Positions 17,933 to 27,194 of a stretch of 64,000 nt of DNA are shown here, piece after piece. Each line of letters opens with the position of its first letter. The first letter of the stretch is position 1. The stretch lies in NCBI RefSeq assembly GCF_003429005.1, contig NZ_QVQV01000001.1, positions 434,001-498,000 of the forward strand. Direction: 5' to 3'. The notes below the pieces were generated by a model that was given only the letters and a program-made list of their open reading frames with translations, was not told where the DNA came from and did no database searches. Source of the DNA: Paraburkholderia sp. DHOC27 (lineage in GTDB: Bacteria; Pseudomonadota; Gammaproteobacteria; Burkholderiales; Burkholderiaceae). Position numbers and translations under genes: made by a program.

Positions 17933-18801
17933 CACGCATTGCCCTCAATCGAAGTGGCGCGTAACCCTACGCGCCGGGACAGCCACATGGCGAGCGCACG
18001 CGCGCCGACGACACACCAGTCCATCGCATCGAGCGTCGGACGGCTGCGAAATACGTCATAACCGGCGTGCTCGATACGCTCGAGCACCCGCAGTCCACCG
18101 TGGACGATGCCGCACAGCACGATCCCCGCACGTCCGGGCACCCGCAGCGCAAGCGGCGCGCCGTTCAGCAGCAACGCGCGGCAACGGGCGACTTCGTCGG
18201 CCATCATGGCGCGCCAGGCGTTGTCCACCGTACCGTTGCCGATCTGCGCTTCCGTCACGTGAAAACGGGCGAGACTCGTCAACGGCAGATAGACACGGCC
18301 GCGCTTCCAGTCAGCCGCGATGTCCTGCCAGAAATTGGTGAGATGCAAGGCGGTGCAGATTGCATCAGAATCGACGACATTCGCAGGCGTCGCTGCCTTG
18401 AACAGATGCAACAGGAGCTGCCCGACCGGATGTGCGGCCCGGCGGCAATAATCGAGCAAGGCGCTGCGGTCGGCGTAGCGCGTGGTGTCGACGTCCTGGT
18501 CTAGCGCCGCGACGAGATCGTAGAACGGTGCGAGCGGCAGTTTATACTGTGCAGCCACGCCCGCGAGCTTGCCGAACAGCAGGGGATCTACCGGGGCCAG
18601 TTGTCCGTTTGCCACGGCGTCGAGTCCGGCGCGGAAGTCCGCGAGCCGCGCATGCCGCTCAGCGGCGCTGCGCTCGCTGTCCTCGGCGATCTCGGCGGCA
18701 GTGCGCGACACCTGATAGACCACGCGAATCGGCGCACGCAATGCTTTTGGCAAGAACACGCTGGCAATAGGCAAGTCTTCGTAATAATGATGCGCTTCCA
18801 T
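17932..18801 (-). CDS. hpnC: HpnC, hydroxysqualene synthase
   Basis: 289 residues of the trans-isoprenyl diphosphate synthase (squalene/phytoene synthase) fold. HpnC turns presqualene diphosphate (made by HpnD) into hydroxysqualene, which HpnE reduces to squalene. The family opening HYYEDLPIASVFLPKALRAP and the second Asp motif NFWQDIAADWKRGRVYLP are clear. The first Asp-rich motif, normally DDxxDE, reads A-E-I-A-E-D at about residues 36-41, so the usual leading aspartates are replaced. The ATG at 18801 is chosen because GAGG lies nine bases upstream; the frame continues 19 codons further. Confidence 0.88.
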   Translation of the reverse strand: MEAHHYYEDLPIASVFLPKALRAPIRVVYQVSRTAAEIAEDSERSAAERHARLADFRAGLDAVANGQLAPVDPLLFGKLAGVAAQYKLPLAPFYDLVAALDQDVDTTRYADRSALLDYCRRAAHPVGQLLLHLFKAATPANVVDSDAICTALHLTNFWQDIAADWKRGRVYLPLTSLARFHVTEAQIGNGTVDNAWRAMMADEVARCRALLLNGAPLALRVPGRAGIVLCGIVHGGLRVLERIEHAGYDVFRSRPTLDAMDWCVVGARALAMWLSRRVGLRATSIEGNA

Positions 18802-19095
18802 GCTGCGAGCCTCGAATGCATTCAGTAATACGGATGTAAGCAAAAACCGCAAGGCCATACAGTTTAAGGGTTCCGTCGTACTACTGCAGCGCGCAAATAT
18901 TGCCGCATTGCCCGCTAGTCCACGTCTGACGGCTGCGCCAGAGCAAAGCGGGCCCGATAGCGTTAGAATGCGCGTTTGGTTTTGGTATACCGGCTTTATG
19001 TCGGATTAAAGACATCAATTAATATCATGGTCGCGGCGATAAAGTCGTTTTTACCGACTTCCTCGAAACCAGCGTCAGTCGGAGTTCGGCAGCCT
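18802..19095. promoter_or_regulatory. Divergent intergenic region between hpnC and ispH
   Basis: 294 bp with no gene, between the divergent starts of hpnC (-) and ispH (+). It must hold promoters for both hopanoid transcripts. A TTTGGT hexamer near 18975 and a TATGTC hexamer near 18997 are a possible but weak sigma-70 pair for ispH. An in-frame ATG at 19027 could lengthen IspH by 23 residues. Confidence 0.5.
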
Positions 19096-20040
19096 ATGCG
19101 AGTCATCCTTGCTCAACCCCGTGGTTTTTGTGCGGGGGTGGTCCGGGCGATCGAAATCGTCGATCGCGCGTTGCAGCAACACGGCGCACCAGTGTATGTG
19201 CGTCACGAAATCGTCCACAATCGGCACGTGGTCGACAATCTGCGTCAGAAGGGGGCGCGTTTTGTCGAAGAGCTCGACGAGGTGCCGGAAGGTGCCGTGG
19301 CGATTTTCAGCGCGCACGGTGTCGCCCAGACCGTCGAACGCGACGCTGAGCAGCGCGGCCTCGACGTGCTCGACGCGACTTGCCCGCTCGTCACCAAGGT
19401 GCACGTGCAGGGGCGCCAGTACGTCGCCGCTGGCCGCACACTCATTCTGATCGGCCACGCGGGCCATCCGGAAGTGGAAGGGACGATCGGCCAGATTCCC
19501 GGCAAGGTCCTGCTGGTGCAAAGCGAAGCGGAAGTTGCGCATCTGGACCTGCCGGCCGATGCACCGCTCGCGTACGTCACGCAGACCACGCTGTCGGTGG
19601 ACGACACGCGCGGCATCATCGACGCGTTGCTGCGCCGCTTTACCAACATCGTCGGTCCGGACACGCGCGACATCTGCTACGCCACGCAAAACCGTCAGGC
19701 GGCGGTGCGGGAGTTGAGCACCCAGGTGAACGTCTTGCTGGTGGTGGGTGCAACGAACAGTTCCAACTCGAACCGGCTGCGTGAGATTGGCAGCGAAACC
19801 GGCGTACCGAGCTATCTGGTCGCCGACGGTTCGGAAGTGAAGCCGGAGTGGTTTGCGAATGCGCAGACCGTCGGCATCACGGCAGGCGCTTCGGCGCCGG
19901 AAGAAATGGTAGAAAACGTCATCGATGCGCTACGCGCATTGGGGCCCGTCGAAGTCACGACAATGGCGGGCCGTGAAGAAAAAGTCGAATTCAAGTTGCC
20001 GTCGAAACTGACGCAACCACTCGCGGCACGCGAAGTTTAA
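19096..20040 (+). CDS. ispH: 4-hydroxy-3-methylbut-2-enyl diphosphate reductase (hopanoid-locus copy)
   Basis: 314 residues. IspH is the 4Fe-4S enzyme that makes IPP and DMAPP in the last step of the MEP pathway. Cluster cysteines appear in [27 protein letters not shown] and [12 protein letters not shown]; substrate-binding blocks [17 protein letters not shown] and [13 protein letters not shown] are also present. Location 10 bp upstream of hpnH suggests a dedicated copy that raises precursor supply for hopanoids, alongside a housekeeping copy elsewhere (inference). The start at 19096 matches the family N-terminus [15 protein letters not shown]. Confidence 0.94.
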   Translation: MRVILAQPRGFCAGVVRAIEIVDRALQQHGAPVYVRHEIVHNRHVVDNLRQKGARFVEELDEVPEGAVAIFSAHGVAQTVERDAEQRGLDVLDATCPLVTKVHVQGRQYVAAGRTLILIGHAGHPEVEGTIGQIPGKVLLVQSEAEVAHLDLPADAPLAYVTQTTLSVDDTRGIIDALLRRFTNIVGPDTRDICYATQNRQAAVRELSTQVNVLLVVGATNSSNSNRLREIGSETGVPSYLVADGSEVKPEWFANAQTVGITAGASAPEEMVENVIDALRALGPVEVTTMAGREEKVEFKLPSKLTQPLAAREV

Positions 20041-20050
20041 GGAGGACACC

Positions 20051-21202
20051 TTGTCTATTCCGTTGCTCCAGAAAGTCCGGGTTGGCGCATACATCATGCG
20101 TCAGCACCTTGCGCGCAATAAGCGCTACCCGCTCGCGCTCATGCTCGAGCCGCTATTTCGCTGCAATCTTGCCTGCAATGGCTGCGGCAAGATCGACTAT
20201 CCGGATCCCATCCTGAACCAGCGTTTGTCGCTCGAGGAGTGCCTTGGCGCCGTCGACGAATGCGGAGCACCGGTCGTTTCGATTGCAGGCGGCGAGCCGC
20301 TCTTGCACAAGGAAATGCCGCAGATCGTGAAGGGCATCATCGCACGCAAGAAATTCGTGTATTTGTGCACGAATGCGTTGCTGATGGAAAAGAAGATGGA
20401 CGACTACCAGCCGAATCCGTACTTCGTCTGGTCGGTTCACCTGGACGGCGACCAGCAGGCGCACGATCACTCGGTGTCGCAAGAGGGTGTGTACGTGAAG
20501 GCCGTGGCCGCGATCAAGGAAGCGAAGCGCCGTGGTTTCCGCGTCAATATCAATTGCACGCTGTTCAACGACGCCGTGCCGGAGCGGGTTGCCAAGTTCT
20601 TCGACACGGTCAAGGAAATGGGCGTGGACGGCATCACCGTTTCGCCGGGTTACGCGTATGAACGCGCGCCGGATCAGCAGCACTTCCTGAACCGCGACAA
20701 GACCAAGCATCTGTTCCGCGAGATCTTCAAGCGCGGCAACAACGGCAAGAACTGGTCGTTCAGCCAGTCGGCGATGTTCCTCGACTTCCTGGCCGGCAAC
20801 CAGACGTACCAATGCACGCCGTGGGGCAATCCGGCGCGTACGGTGTTTGGTTGGCAGAAGCCGTGCTACCTGGTCGGCGAAGGCTACGTGAAGACCTTCA
20901 AGGAATTGATGGAGACCACGGACTGGGACAAGTACGGTACGGGCAACTACGAGAAGTGCGCAGACTGCATGGTGCATTGCGGGTTCGAGGCCACGGCTGT
21001 GATGGATACGGTTTCGCATCCGTTGAAGGCGTTGAAGGTTTCGCTGCGCGGGCCGAAGACGGTTGGTGATTTTGTGGAAGATATCCCGCTGGATAAGCAG
21101 CGCCCGGCTGAATATGTGTTCTCGCGGCACGTCGAAATCAAGCTGGAAGAGATTGGCCGTGCCGGTAAGGGGAAGAAAGTGCAGACGGCTGCAGCGCACT
21201 AG
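20051..21202 (+). CDS. hpnH: Adenosyl-hopene transferase HpnH (radical SAM)
   Basis: 383 residues, beginning at a TTG that sits six bases after AAGGAGG, a very strong ribosome site. The radical-SAM cluster motif C-x3-C-x2-C is FRCNLACNGCGKIDYP near residue 40, and the GGE motif is SIAGGEPLLHKEMPQ. Additional cysteines close to the C-terminus (CADCMVHCGFEA) suggest a SPASM-like auxiliary region. HpnH joins a 5'-deoxyadenosyl radical to diploptene to make adenosylhopane, the first step of extended hopanoids. It forms an operon with ispH. Confidence 0.94.
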   Translation: MSIPLLQKVRVGAYIMRQHLARNKRYPLALMLEPLFRCNLACNGCGKIDYPDPILNQRLSLEECLGAVDECGAPVVSIAGGEPLLHKEMPQIVKGIIARKKFVYLCTNALLMEKKMDDYQPNPYFVWSVHLDGDQQAHDHSVSQEGVYVKAVAAIKEAKRRGFRVNINCTLFNDAVPERVAKFFDTVKEMGVDGITVSPGYAYERAPDQQHFLNRDKTKHLFREIFKRGNNGKNWSFSQSAMFLDFLAGNQTYQCTPWGNPARTVFGWQKPCYLVGEGYVKTFKELMETTDWDKYGTGNYEKCADCMVHCGFEATAVMDTVSHPLKALKVSLRGPKTVGDFVEDIPLDKQRPAEYVFSRHVEIKLEEIGRAGKGKKVQTAAAH

Positions 21203-21339
21203 GTTTTTTGTTTTTCTGGTTGTGCTTCTTTAGTTTGTACTGGAAGGCGTGTCGGTTTTTTAATCGATGCGCCTTTTTCTTTTTCATTCTTGCTTTTTCT
21301 TCTTTTGCCTTTTCTGCTGTTTGGTCGCCTTTTGGCGTT

Positions 21340-21958
21340 GGCCTTTCCTTGCTTTCTTAGTGGTCTATTTGCGTTGCCCCTGTGCGGGGCGGCAGTCACT
21401 TTTCTTTGCCGGCCGCAAAGAAAAGTAACCAAAAGAAAGCGGGCTCACACCGCTAGCCCTTAGATAGCCACCTCTGTATTCGAAACTTAGTGGTCCGAAA
21501 ACAAGACCCGCCCTCGCATTTCCCCCCTTCGGGACAAAGCACTCATCCACCCCACTCCACACTTCGTGCGTCGCGGTTCGGTTTGCACGGGAAACCCACG
21601 TCAGTCTCGATCGCAAGCGGAACGCTATGCGCGTTCGCCCATGAAGTGGGAAGCGAACGAGAACAAGCGAATACGAGGCTAAAAAACGAGGTGGGAAACG
21701 AGCGAAGGGAGGTTATGCCGTTCGGCGGGGCGCGCAGCGCGACGCTGGAGCGGATGACTGCCTGGTCACGAACGGGAGCGGTGCGATAGATCTTCTCGTC
21801 TCGGACCCATGCCGCGAGCGCGGCGAGGGAGACACCTACGGGCTGGCGGTGTGAGCCGCTTTCTTTTGCCTACTTTTCTTTGCGGCAGGCAAAGAAAAGT
21901 AGGTGCCGCCCCGCACAGGGGCAACGCAAATAAACCACTAAGAAAGCAAGGAAAGGCC
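21340..21958. repeat. 619-bp element with long terminal inverted repeats (MITE-like)
   Basis: The outer 55 bp at 21340-21394 and 21904-21958 are inverted copies with one mismatch. Just inside, 21399-21453 and about 21848-21902 are inverted again with a few mismatches and share palindromic ACTTTTCTTTGC...GCAAAGAAAAGT. The 390-bp centre has no convincing gene; open frames on both strands have protein sequences unlike neighbouring genes. No transposase is seen, so it would be a non-autonomous element or a repeated intergenic unit. It separates hpnH from hpnM. Confidence 0.75.
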
Positions 21959-21981
21959 AAAAAATACAGACAAACAAAAAA

Positions 21982-22587
21982 TCAACCTGCACTCCGAGCA
22001 TTATGCTCGGTCAAATACTTGATCAACCCATCAACCCCGCCTTTAGAAAGCTGATCGGCAAACTGCGTTTGATACACCTGTATTAACCAGGCCCCCATCA
22101 TATCGATGTCATACACCTTCCATCCAGAATCCGTCTTCTCCATCCGGTATCCAACGGAATCATCCCCGCCATTACTCAACACGTGCGACTGCACCACCGC
22201 ATCCTTGCCGCCCGCCACCACATTCGCCGGCGCGAACTTGAACGTGACTTCCTGATCACGCAACTGCGACAGCGACGCCGCATACGTCCGCACTAACAAA
22301 GTCTGAAACTGCTCGTACAACTGCTTCTGCTGCTCCGGCGTCGCCGTGGTCCACGCCTTGCCCACGGCAATACGCGTCGTCCGCTGGAAATCCGTCGCAG
22401 GCACGAAATGTGTTACCACCACCTGGGTGATTTTGCTCATGTCGCCGCTGCGCGCCTGTGGGTCAGCCTTCATCGCGGCGACCGTCCCCTCGACAGCGCT
22501 CTTTACCACCGCATCCGGCGTGGCTTGCGCGAAGGCCGCAGTGGAAACCACTGCTGTTGCCAGAAAAGCAGACAGATAACGTTTCAT
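21982..22587 (-). CDS. hpnM: HpnM, MlaC/Ttg2D-like phospholipid-binding protein
   Basis: 201 residues with a signal peptide (MKRYLSAFLATAVVSTAAFAQ). The mature protein matches the MlaC (toluene tolerance, Ttg2D) fold: VVVTHFVPATDFQRTTRIAVGKAW, then LLVRTYAASLSQLRDQEVTF and GWKVYDIDMMGAWLIQVYQTQFADQL. MlaC carries phospholipids across the periplasm; the copies in hopanoid loci are called HpnM. It lies divergent from hpnN with 176 bp between start codons. The upstream 35-codon extension of the frame has no signal peptide and is ignored. Confidence 0.88.
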   Translation of the reverse strand: MKRYLSAFLATAVVSTAAFAQATPDAVVKSAVEGTVAAMKADPQARSGDMSKITQVVVTHFVPATDFQRTTRIAVGKAWTTATPEQQKQLYEQFQTLLVRTYAASLSQLRDQEVTFKFAPANVVAGGKDAVVQSHVLSNGGDDSVGYRMEKTDSGWKVYDIDMMGAWLIQVYQTQFADQLSKGGVDGLIKYLTEHNARSAG

Positions 22588-22763
22588 AAGCTCATCAGGA
22601 CAAAAAATATGACACCGGACGACCCTGCGGGCCGCGCAAAAACCCAGTATACCGATTTTGGTCGTCTGTCCGCGCCCCATAACCTGAGCCAAGCCGTCCT
22701 ACGTCGGTATACTTATGCCCTCAAGTCAATAACGTCATTCGTGACAGGGCTATATCCGCCTAC

Positions 22764-25391
22764 ATGCTGAAGTCATCTATCGTCCGCCTCGTCGCCTGGT
22801 CCATCAGCCGTCCGGCGCGGGTCATCCTTCTCTCGCTCATCCTCGCGGTTCTGAGCGGCTTCTACGTCGTCCACCACTTCAAGATCAACACGGACATCAG
22901 CCGTCTCGTCGAAAACGACAAACGCTGGTCCTCGCTCGGCGACGCCATCGACGCTGCCTTCCCGCAACGCGGCTCAACAGTGCTCGTGGTTGTTGAAGCA
23001 CGCGCGCCCGAATTCGCCGATGCCGCTGCCGACACACTCACCGCCGCGCTCAAGAGCCAGCCCAAGGAATTCACCAGCGTCTCCGAACCCGCCGGCGGCA
23101 CATTCTTCGATCATAACGGTCTCTTGTTTCCTTCGCTTCAAGACGTCCAATCCACCACCGGCCAGCTCGTCCAGTCGCGCCCGCTCGTCAACGCGCTCGC
23201 CAAGGATCCGAGCCTGACCGGCCTCGCCGGCGTGCTCACCACCAGCCTCTTGCTGCCGCTGCAACTCGGTCAGGTCAAGCTGAGCGACATGAGCCACCTG
23301 CTCTCGCAGAGCGCGGACGTGCTCGACCGCGTGCTCGCCGGGGAACCGGCAGCATTCTCGTGGCGCGCGCTGGTCGACAAGGACGTCGCCACCAATCCGG
23401 CCCGCGCCTTCGTCACCGTGCAGCCCGTCGTGGACTATGGCGCGCTGGAACCCGGCGCGCGCGCATCCGCGGCGATTCGCGCCACTGCGGCTTCGCTGCA
23501 TCTGGACAAGCAATACGGCGCCACGATCCGTCTGACTGGCGAGCAGCCGCTTGCCGACGAAGAATTCGCCTCGGTGCAGGACGGCGCCGCGCTCAACGGC
23601 GCCATCACCTTCGTGGTCGTGCTGGTGATCCTGTGGCTCGCCTTGCGCTCGGGGCGCATGATCATCGCCGTGCTGATCACGCTATTCGTCGGACTAGCCA
23701 TCACCGCCGCGCTCGGCCTGATGATGGTCGGCGCGCTCAACATGATTTCGGTCGCCTTCATGGTGCTGTTTGTCGGGCTTGGGATCGACTTCGGGGTCCA
23801 GTTCGGCGTGAAGTATCGCGAGGAACGCAACCGCGATGACCGTCTCGCGGCAGCGCTCGTCAATACGGCGCACACTATCGGCGTGCCGCTGACACTCGCC
23901 GCCGTTGCGGTCGCGGAAAGCTTCTTCTCGTTCCTGCCGACCGCCTATCGCGGCGTGGCGGAATTGGGGCAGATCGCGGGTGTCGGGATGTTCGTCGCGT
24001 ACTTCACCAACATGACGCTGTTCCCCGCACTGCTGAAGGTCCTGAACCCACCGGGCGAAGCCGTCGCGCCTGGCTTCAAGCAGTTGGCCCCCGTCGATGA
24101 CTACCTCGACCGGCATCGCAAGCCGGTCCTGATCGGCACGCTCGTCGTGGTGATCGGTGCGCTGCCGTTGCTCACGCATCTGCGCTTCGACTTCAATCCG
24201 CTGCATCTGAAGGACCCGCATACGGAGTCGATGGCCACGCTGCTTTCGCTGAAGGATTCGCCCGAGGCGGCGGTCAACAACGTGCAGGTGCTCGCGCCAT
24301 CCGTCGCGGCGGCGGACCAGATCGAAGCACGTCTGAAGAAACTGCCCGAAGTGGGCCGCGTGACCACGCTGAGCACGTTCATTCCCACGGATCAGGCGCA
24401 GAAGCTGGTGCTCATCAACAGCGCCGCGCAGCAACTGCTCCCCGCTCTGACCCAGCCGCCCGCGCCGCCCTCGAGCGACGCATTGCGCGTGGCCGCCCTG
24501 AAGCGCGCGGCCAACCAGTTGACGCTCGCCGCCGAAGACCACCCCGGCCCCGGCGCCGCCGAGGCACAGCATCTGGCCGGCACGTTGCAAAAGCTTGCGG
24601 CTGCGTCTCCCGCGGTGCGCGATCGCGCCGAGACCGCCATGTCGAGCACGCTGAAGATCGCGTTGTCTCAACTGGCCATGCTGCTGCAGCCGAGCGAGAT
24701 CACGCGCGCCAGCCTGCCGCCGGAAATCACCCGTGATTGGGTCTCGCCCAGCGGGCAAGCTCTGGTCAACATCGGACCGAAGGTGCCGCCCGGCGTCGAC
24801 CCCGGTGACGACGCCATGTTGAAACGCTTCGCGCATGCCGTGAAAACCGCGGAGCCCGGCGCAATTGGCGGCACGATTTCGATCCTGCATTCGGCCGACG
24901 TGATCATCAAGGCGTTCCTGGAAGCGGCCTGCTGGGCGCTCGTGACGATCACCATCCTGCTGTGGATCGCGCTGCGCCGCATCGGCGACGTGTTGCGCAC
25001 GCTGATTCCGCTGCTCGTGTCGGCGCTGGTGACGCTCGAATTGTGTGTCGTGTTCGGTATGCCACTTAACTTCGCCAACATCATCGCGTTGCCGCTTATG
25101 CTTGGCGTAGGCGTGGCATTCAAGATTTACTTCGTCATGGCATGGCGCAATGGCCAGACCGGTCTGTTGCAGTCGAGCCTGACGCATGCCGTAATGTTCA
25201 GCGCGGCCACCACCGCGACCGCGTTCGGCAGTTTGTGGTTGTCGCATCATCCGGGCACGTCGAGCATGGGGCGACTGCTTGCGTTATCACTGTTGTGCAC
25301 ACTGATCGGTGCCGTGGTGTTTCAGCCTGTCTTGATGGGCAAACCCCGCGCGCGTCGCGCTTCGAAAGAAAAACAAGGAATCAGGAAATGA
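22764..25391 (+). CDS. hpnN: HpnN, RND/MMPL-type hopanoid transporter
   Basis: 875 residues. The first membrane helix is [20 protein letters not shown], then a large periplasmic domain. A six-helix bundle lies around residues 270-430 ([40 protein letters not shown]), followed by a second periplasmic domain and a second bundle at about 720-860. This is the RND/MMPL layout and matches HpnN, which moves hopanoids from the inner to the outer membrane. The last bases overlap the ATG of the mlaA-like gene, so the two products are made together. Confidence 0.92.
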   Translation: MLKSSIVRLVAWSISRPARVILLSLILAVLSGFYVVHHFKINTDISRLVENDKRWSSLGDAIDAAFPQRGSTVLVVVEARAPEFADAAADTLTAALKSQPKEFTSVSEPAGGTFFDHNGLLFPSLQDVQSTTGQLVQSRPLVNALAKDPSLTGLAGVLTTSLLLPLQLGQVKLSDMSHLLSQSADVLDRVLAGEPAAFSWRALVDKDVATNPARAFVTVQPVVDYGALEPGARASAAIRATAASLHLDKQYGATIRLTGEQPLADEEFASVQDGAALNGAITFVVVLVILWLALRSGRMIIAVLITLFVGLAITAALGLMMVGALNMISVAFMVLFVGLGIDFGVQFGVKYREERNRDDRLAAALVNTAHTIGVPLTLAAVAVAESFFSFLPTAYRGVAELGQIAGVGMFVAYFTNMTLFPALLKVLNPPGEAVAPGFKQLAPVDDYLDRHRKPVLIGTLVVVIGALPLLTHLRFDFNPLHLKDPHTESMATLLSLKDSPEAAVNNVQVLAPSVAAADQIEARLKKLPEVGRVTTLSTFIPTDQAQKLVLINSAAQQLLPALTQPPAPPSSDALRVAALKRAANQLTLAAEDHPGPGAAEAQHLAGTLQKLAAASPAVRDRAETAMSSTLKIALSQLAMLLQPSEITRASLPPEITRDWVSPSGQALVNIGPKVPPGVDPGDDAMLKRFAHAVKTAEPGAIGGTISILHSADVIIKAFLEAACWALVTITILLWIALRRIGDVLRTLIPLLVSALVTLELCVVFGMPLNFANIIALPLMLGVGVAFKIYFVMAWRNGQTGLLQSSLTHAVMFSAATTATAFGSLWLSHHPGTSSMGRLLALSLLCTLIGAVVFQPVLMGKPRARRASKEKQGIRK

Positions 25392-26416
25392 AGATGCGAA
25401 CCACCGCGGCGGCGCTGCTCATAGCAGGCCTCGCGTCCGGGTGTGCGACGGGTCCCGACCGAAAGCCGGGCGACCCGCTTGAGCCGATGAACCGGCAGAT
25501 TTTCAAATTCAACGACGTGCTCGACCGCACGGTCGCGCAGCCGGTCGCGAAGGGGTATCAAAAGGTCACGCCGCAACCTATCCGCCAGGCCATCAGCAAC
25601 TTCTTTTCGAACCTCGGCGATCTGGGCAACGCAGCCAACAACCTGCTGCAGCTGAACTTCACGGATTTCACCGAAGACATCATGCGCTTCGCGTTCAATT
25701 CGACCTTCGGTATAGGCGGCCTGCTTGACTGGGCGACGCCGGCGGGTCTGCCGAAGCATCATCAGGACTTCGGATTGACGCTCGGCCATTGGGGCGTGCC
25801 GTCCGGTCCTTACCTCGTGCTGCCGCTGTTCGGTCCGAGTTCGTTCCGCGACAGTCTCGGCTACGCGGTGGATTTCCGCTTCAACATCATGACGTACCTG
25901 GAACCGGGGGTCCGCAATCCGATGTGGGTCGCGCAGTTCATCAGCGCGCGCTCGGATCTGCTGGGTGCGTCCTCGTTGCTCGAAGCGGCCGCGCTGGATA
26001 AATACTCGTTCGTGCGCGACGCCTTCACCCAGCAGCGCGCCTCGCTGCTAAGGGGCACCAAGTCGCAGACCGCGCCGCTGCCGAATTACGGCGATCCTGA
26101 CGCGCCGGGCGCTGCGCCGGCCAATGGCGCATCGGGTCCGGCTGGCAGTGCGCCGTCTGATTTGCCCAACTACGAGGACCCGGGTGCAACGGCTGCACCT
26201 GGCGCTCCGGGCGTACCAGCGAGCGGCGCTTCGAGCGGCGAAGCGGGTGCGTTGCCGAACTACGAAGATCCGGGTGAGACATCTGCGCCGGCCACCGCTG
26301 CTTCGGGCGCCGCGACCACGGCTGCTGCGGCTGCGGCTGCCCCTGCGCCAGCTTCAGGACCGGCGGCGGGAGCGGTCCCGGCTGGCGTCGGACCCGCTGC
26401 ACCCGCGAGCAAGTAA
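25388..26416 (+). CDS. mlaA: MlaA/VacJ family outer-membrane lipoprotein with repeat tail
   Basis: 342 residues. The signal [19 protein letters not shown] ends in a lipobox (cysteine at residue 19). The MlaA core follows: [60 protein letters not shown] and [11 protein letters not shown]. MlaA sits in the inner leaflet of the outer membrane and removes misplaced phospholipids. The tail (from about residue 230) is Pro/Ala/Gly-rich and repeats N-Y-x-D-P three times, followed by a poly-Ala stretch. The ATGA overlap with hpnN and the MlaC-like HpnM nearby point to joint lipid transport. Confidence 0.9.
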   Translation: MKMRTTAAALLIAGLASGCATGPDRKPGDPLEPMNRQIFKFNDVLDRTVAQPVAKGYQKVTPQPIRQAISNFFSNLGDLGNAANNLLQLNFTDFTEDIMRFAFNSTFGIGGLLDWATPAGLPKHHQDFGLTLGHWGVPSGPYLVLPLFGPSSFRDSLGYAVDFRFNIMTYLEPGVRNPMWVAQFISARSDLLGASSLLEAAALDKYSFVRDAFTQQRASLLRGTKSQTAPLPNYGDPDAPGAAPANGASGPAGSAPSDLPNYEDPGATAAPGAPGVPASGASSGEAGALPNYEDPGETSAPATAASGAATTAAAAAAAPAPASGPAAGAVPAGVGPAAPASK

Positions 26417-26440
26417 GACCCATTCTGTCCGCAGCAAACA

Positions 26441-26476
26441 AAACAGCCCGACCGGCGCATGCCGGTCGGGCTGTTT
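26441..26476. terminator. Strong bidirectional terminator
   Basis: AAACAGCCCGACCGGC and its exact inverse form a 16-bp stem around a 4-base loop, between the convergent mlaA-like gene and the thioesterase gene. Confidence 0.93.
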
Positions 26477-26556
26477 CATTCTGGGCTCGCCCACAAAAAG
26501 GCTAGCGCTCAAACGTCACGCCGCTGAAGCGACACGCGGAGGACGCTTCGCTAACC

Positions 26557-27033
26557 TCAGTGGATCACGTCCGCTTCGATCTGGTCCACGGCATCGTCGA
26601 CGGCTGCCGCAACCGGCTGCTTCACCGGTGCCGCAGCGGAGCGATAACGCGCGAAGGCTTCGTCTGCGTAGCGAATCTGCGTGCGGCCATGCGGTGCCGG
26701 CTCGCCTTTCTCGTCGAGGTTGACGAACACCATCTTCTCGACCGTCAGGATGCTTTTACGCGTGATCTTGTTGCGCACTTCACAGCGCAGCGTAATCGAG
26801 GTGCGGCCAAAATGCGTCGCGGTCATGCCGAGTTCGATGATGTCGCCCTGGCGCGCCGAGCTGACGAAGTTGATCTCCGACATGAACTTGGTGACCACGC
26901 GCTGGTTGTCCAGCTGGCAGATGGCGTAAATGGCGGCTTCTTCGTCGATCCAGCGCAAAAGGCTGCCGCCGAACAGCGTGCCATTGGGATTCAGGTCTTC
27001 GGGCTTGACCCACTTTCTGGTGTGGAAATTCAT
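26557..27033 (-). CDS. Acyl-CoA thioesterase (hotdog fold), start region replaced by integrated element
   Basis: 158 residues. The hotdog core is NPNGTLFGGSLLRWIDEEAA, then FVSSARQGDIIELGMTATHF and KMVFVNLDEKGEPAPHG, as in YciA/Acot-type acyl-CoA thioesterases that release CoA from fatty acyl-CoA. The first 22 bases of the gene (27033 back to 27012) are the attachment repeat of the 16-kb element, so everything upstream of the ATG is now element DNA, including the new ribosome site AAGGATG. The frame stays open 35 codons into the element (to 27138), which could give a longer fusion protein. Confidence 0.9.
   Translation of the reverse strand: MNFHTRKWVKPEDLNPNGTLFGGSLLRWIDEEAAIYAICQLDNQRVVTKFMSEINFVSSARQGDIIELGMTATHFGRTSITLRCEVRNKITRKSILTVEKMVFVNLDEKGEPAPHGRTQIRYADEAFARYRSAAAPVKQPVAAAVDDAVDQIEADVIH
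27012..27033. repeat. attL: 22-bp attachment core, left copy
   Basis: The 22 bases match 42974-42995 exactly and in the same orientation. On the minus strand they are the ATG and next 19 bases of the thioesterase gene. An integrase gene starts 162 bp to the right. Confidence 0.93.
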
Positions 27034-27156
27034 GGTCTGTGCATCCTTGTATAAAGCGGTGTAACCTGACTGCTTCAAACCCTTATCCAGCAAGGCTTTC
27101 CGGCTTTCGTCTATGTACATCGGGGCAAATCTGAGCAAATCAAGGAAAGACTTTTG

Positions 27157-27178
27157 TTGGGGTAGGTGTTGGGGTAGA
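27157..27178. promoter_or_regulatory. Paired integrase arm-type sites, left end
   Basis: Two copies of TTGGGGTAG start 12 bp apart (27157 and 27169), between the left attachment core and the integrase gene. The same pair with two base changes occurs near the right end at 42866-42887. Such paired GGGGTA repeats are typical arm sites of P4-like integrases (inference by position and pattern). Confidence 0.7.
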
Positions 27179-27194
27179 GAACGGAGTCTCCGCT

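Noticed and set aside
21365..21789. Open frames on both strands inside the inverted-repeat element
   Set aside because: They begin or end in the repeat arms and change with the repeat; no ribosome site or domain.
23694..25250. A 518-codon open frame antisense to hpnN
   Set aside because: Composition is His/Gln/Arg-rich, as expected from the complement of a GC-rich gene; hpnN is well supported.
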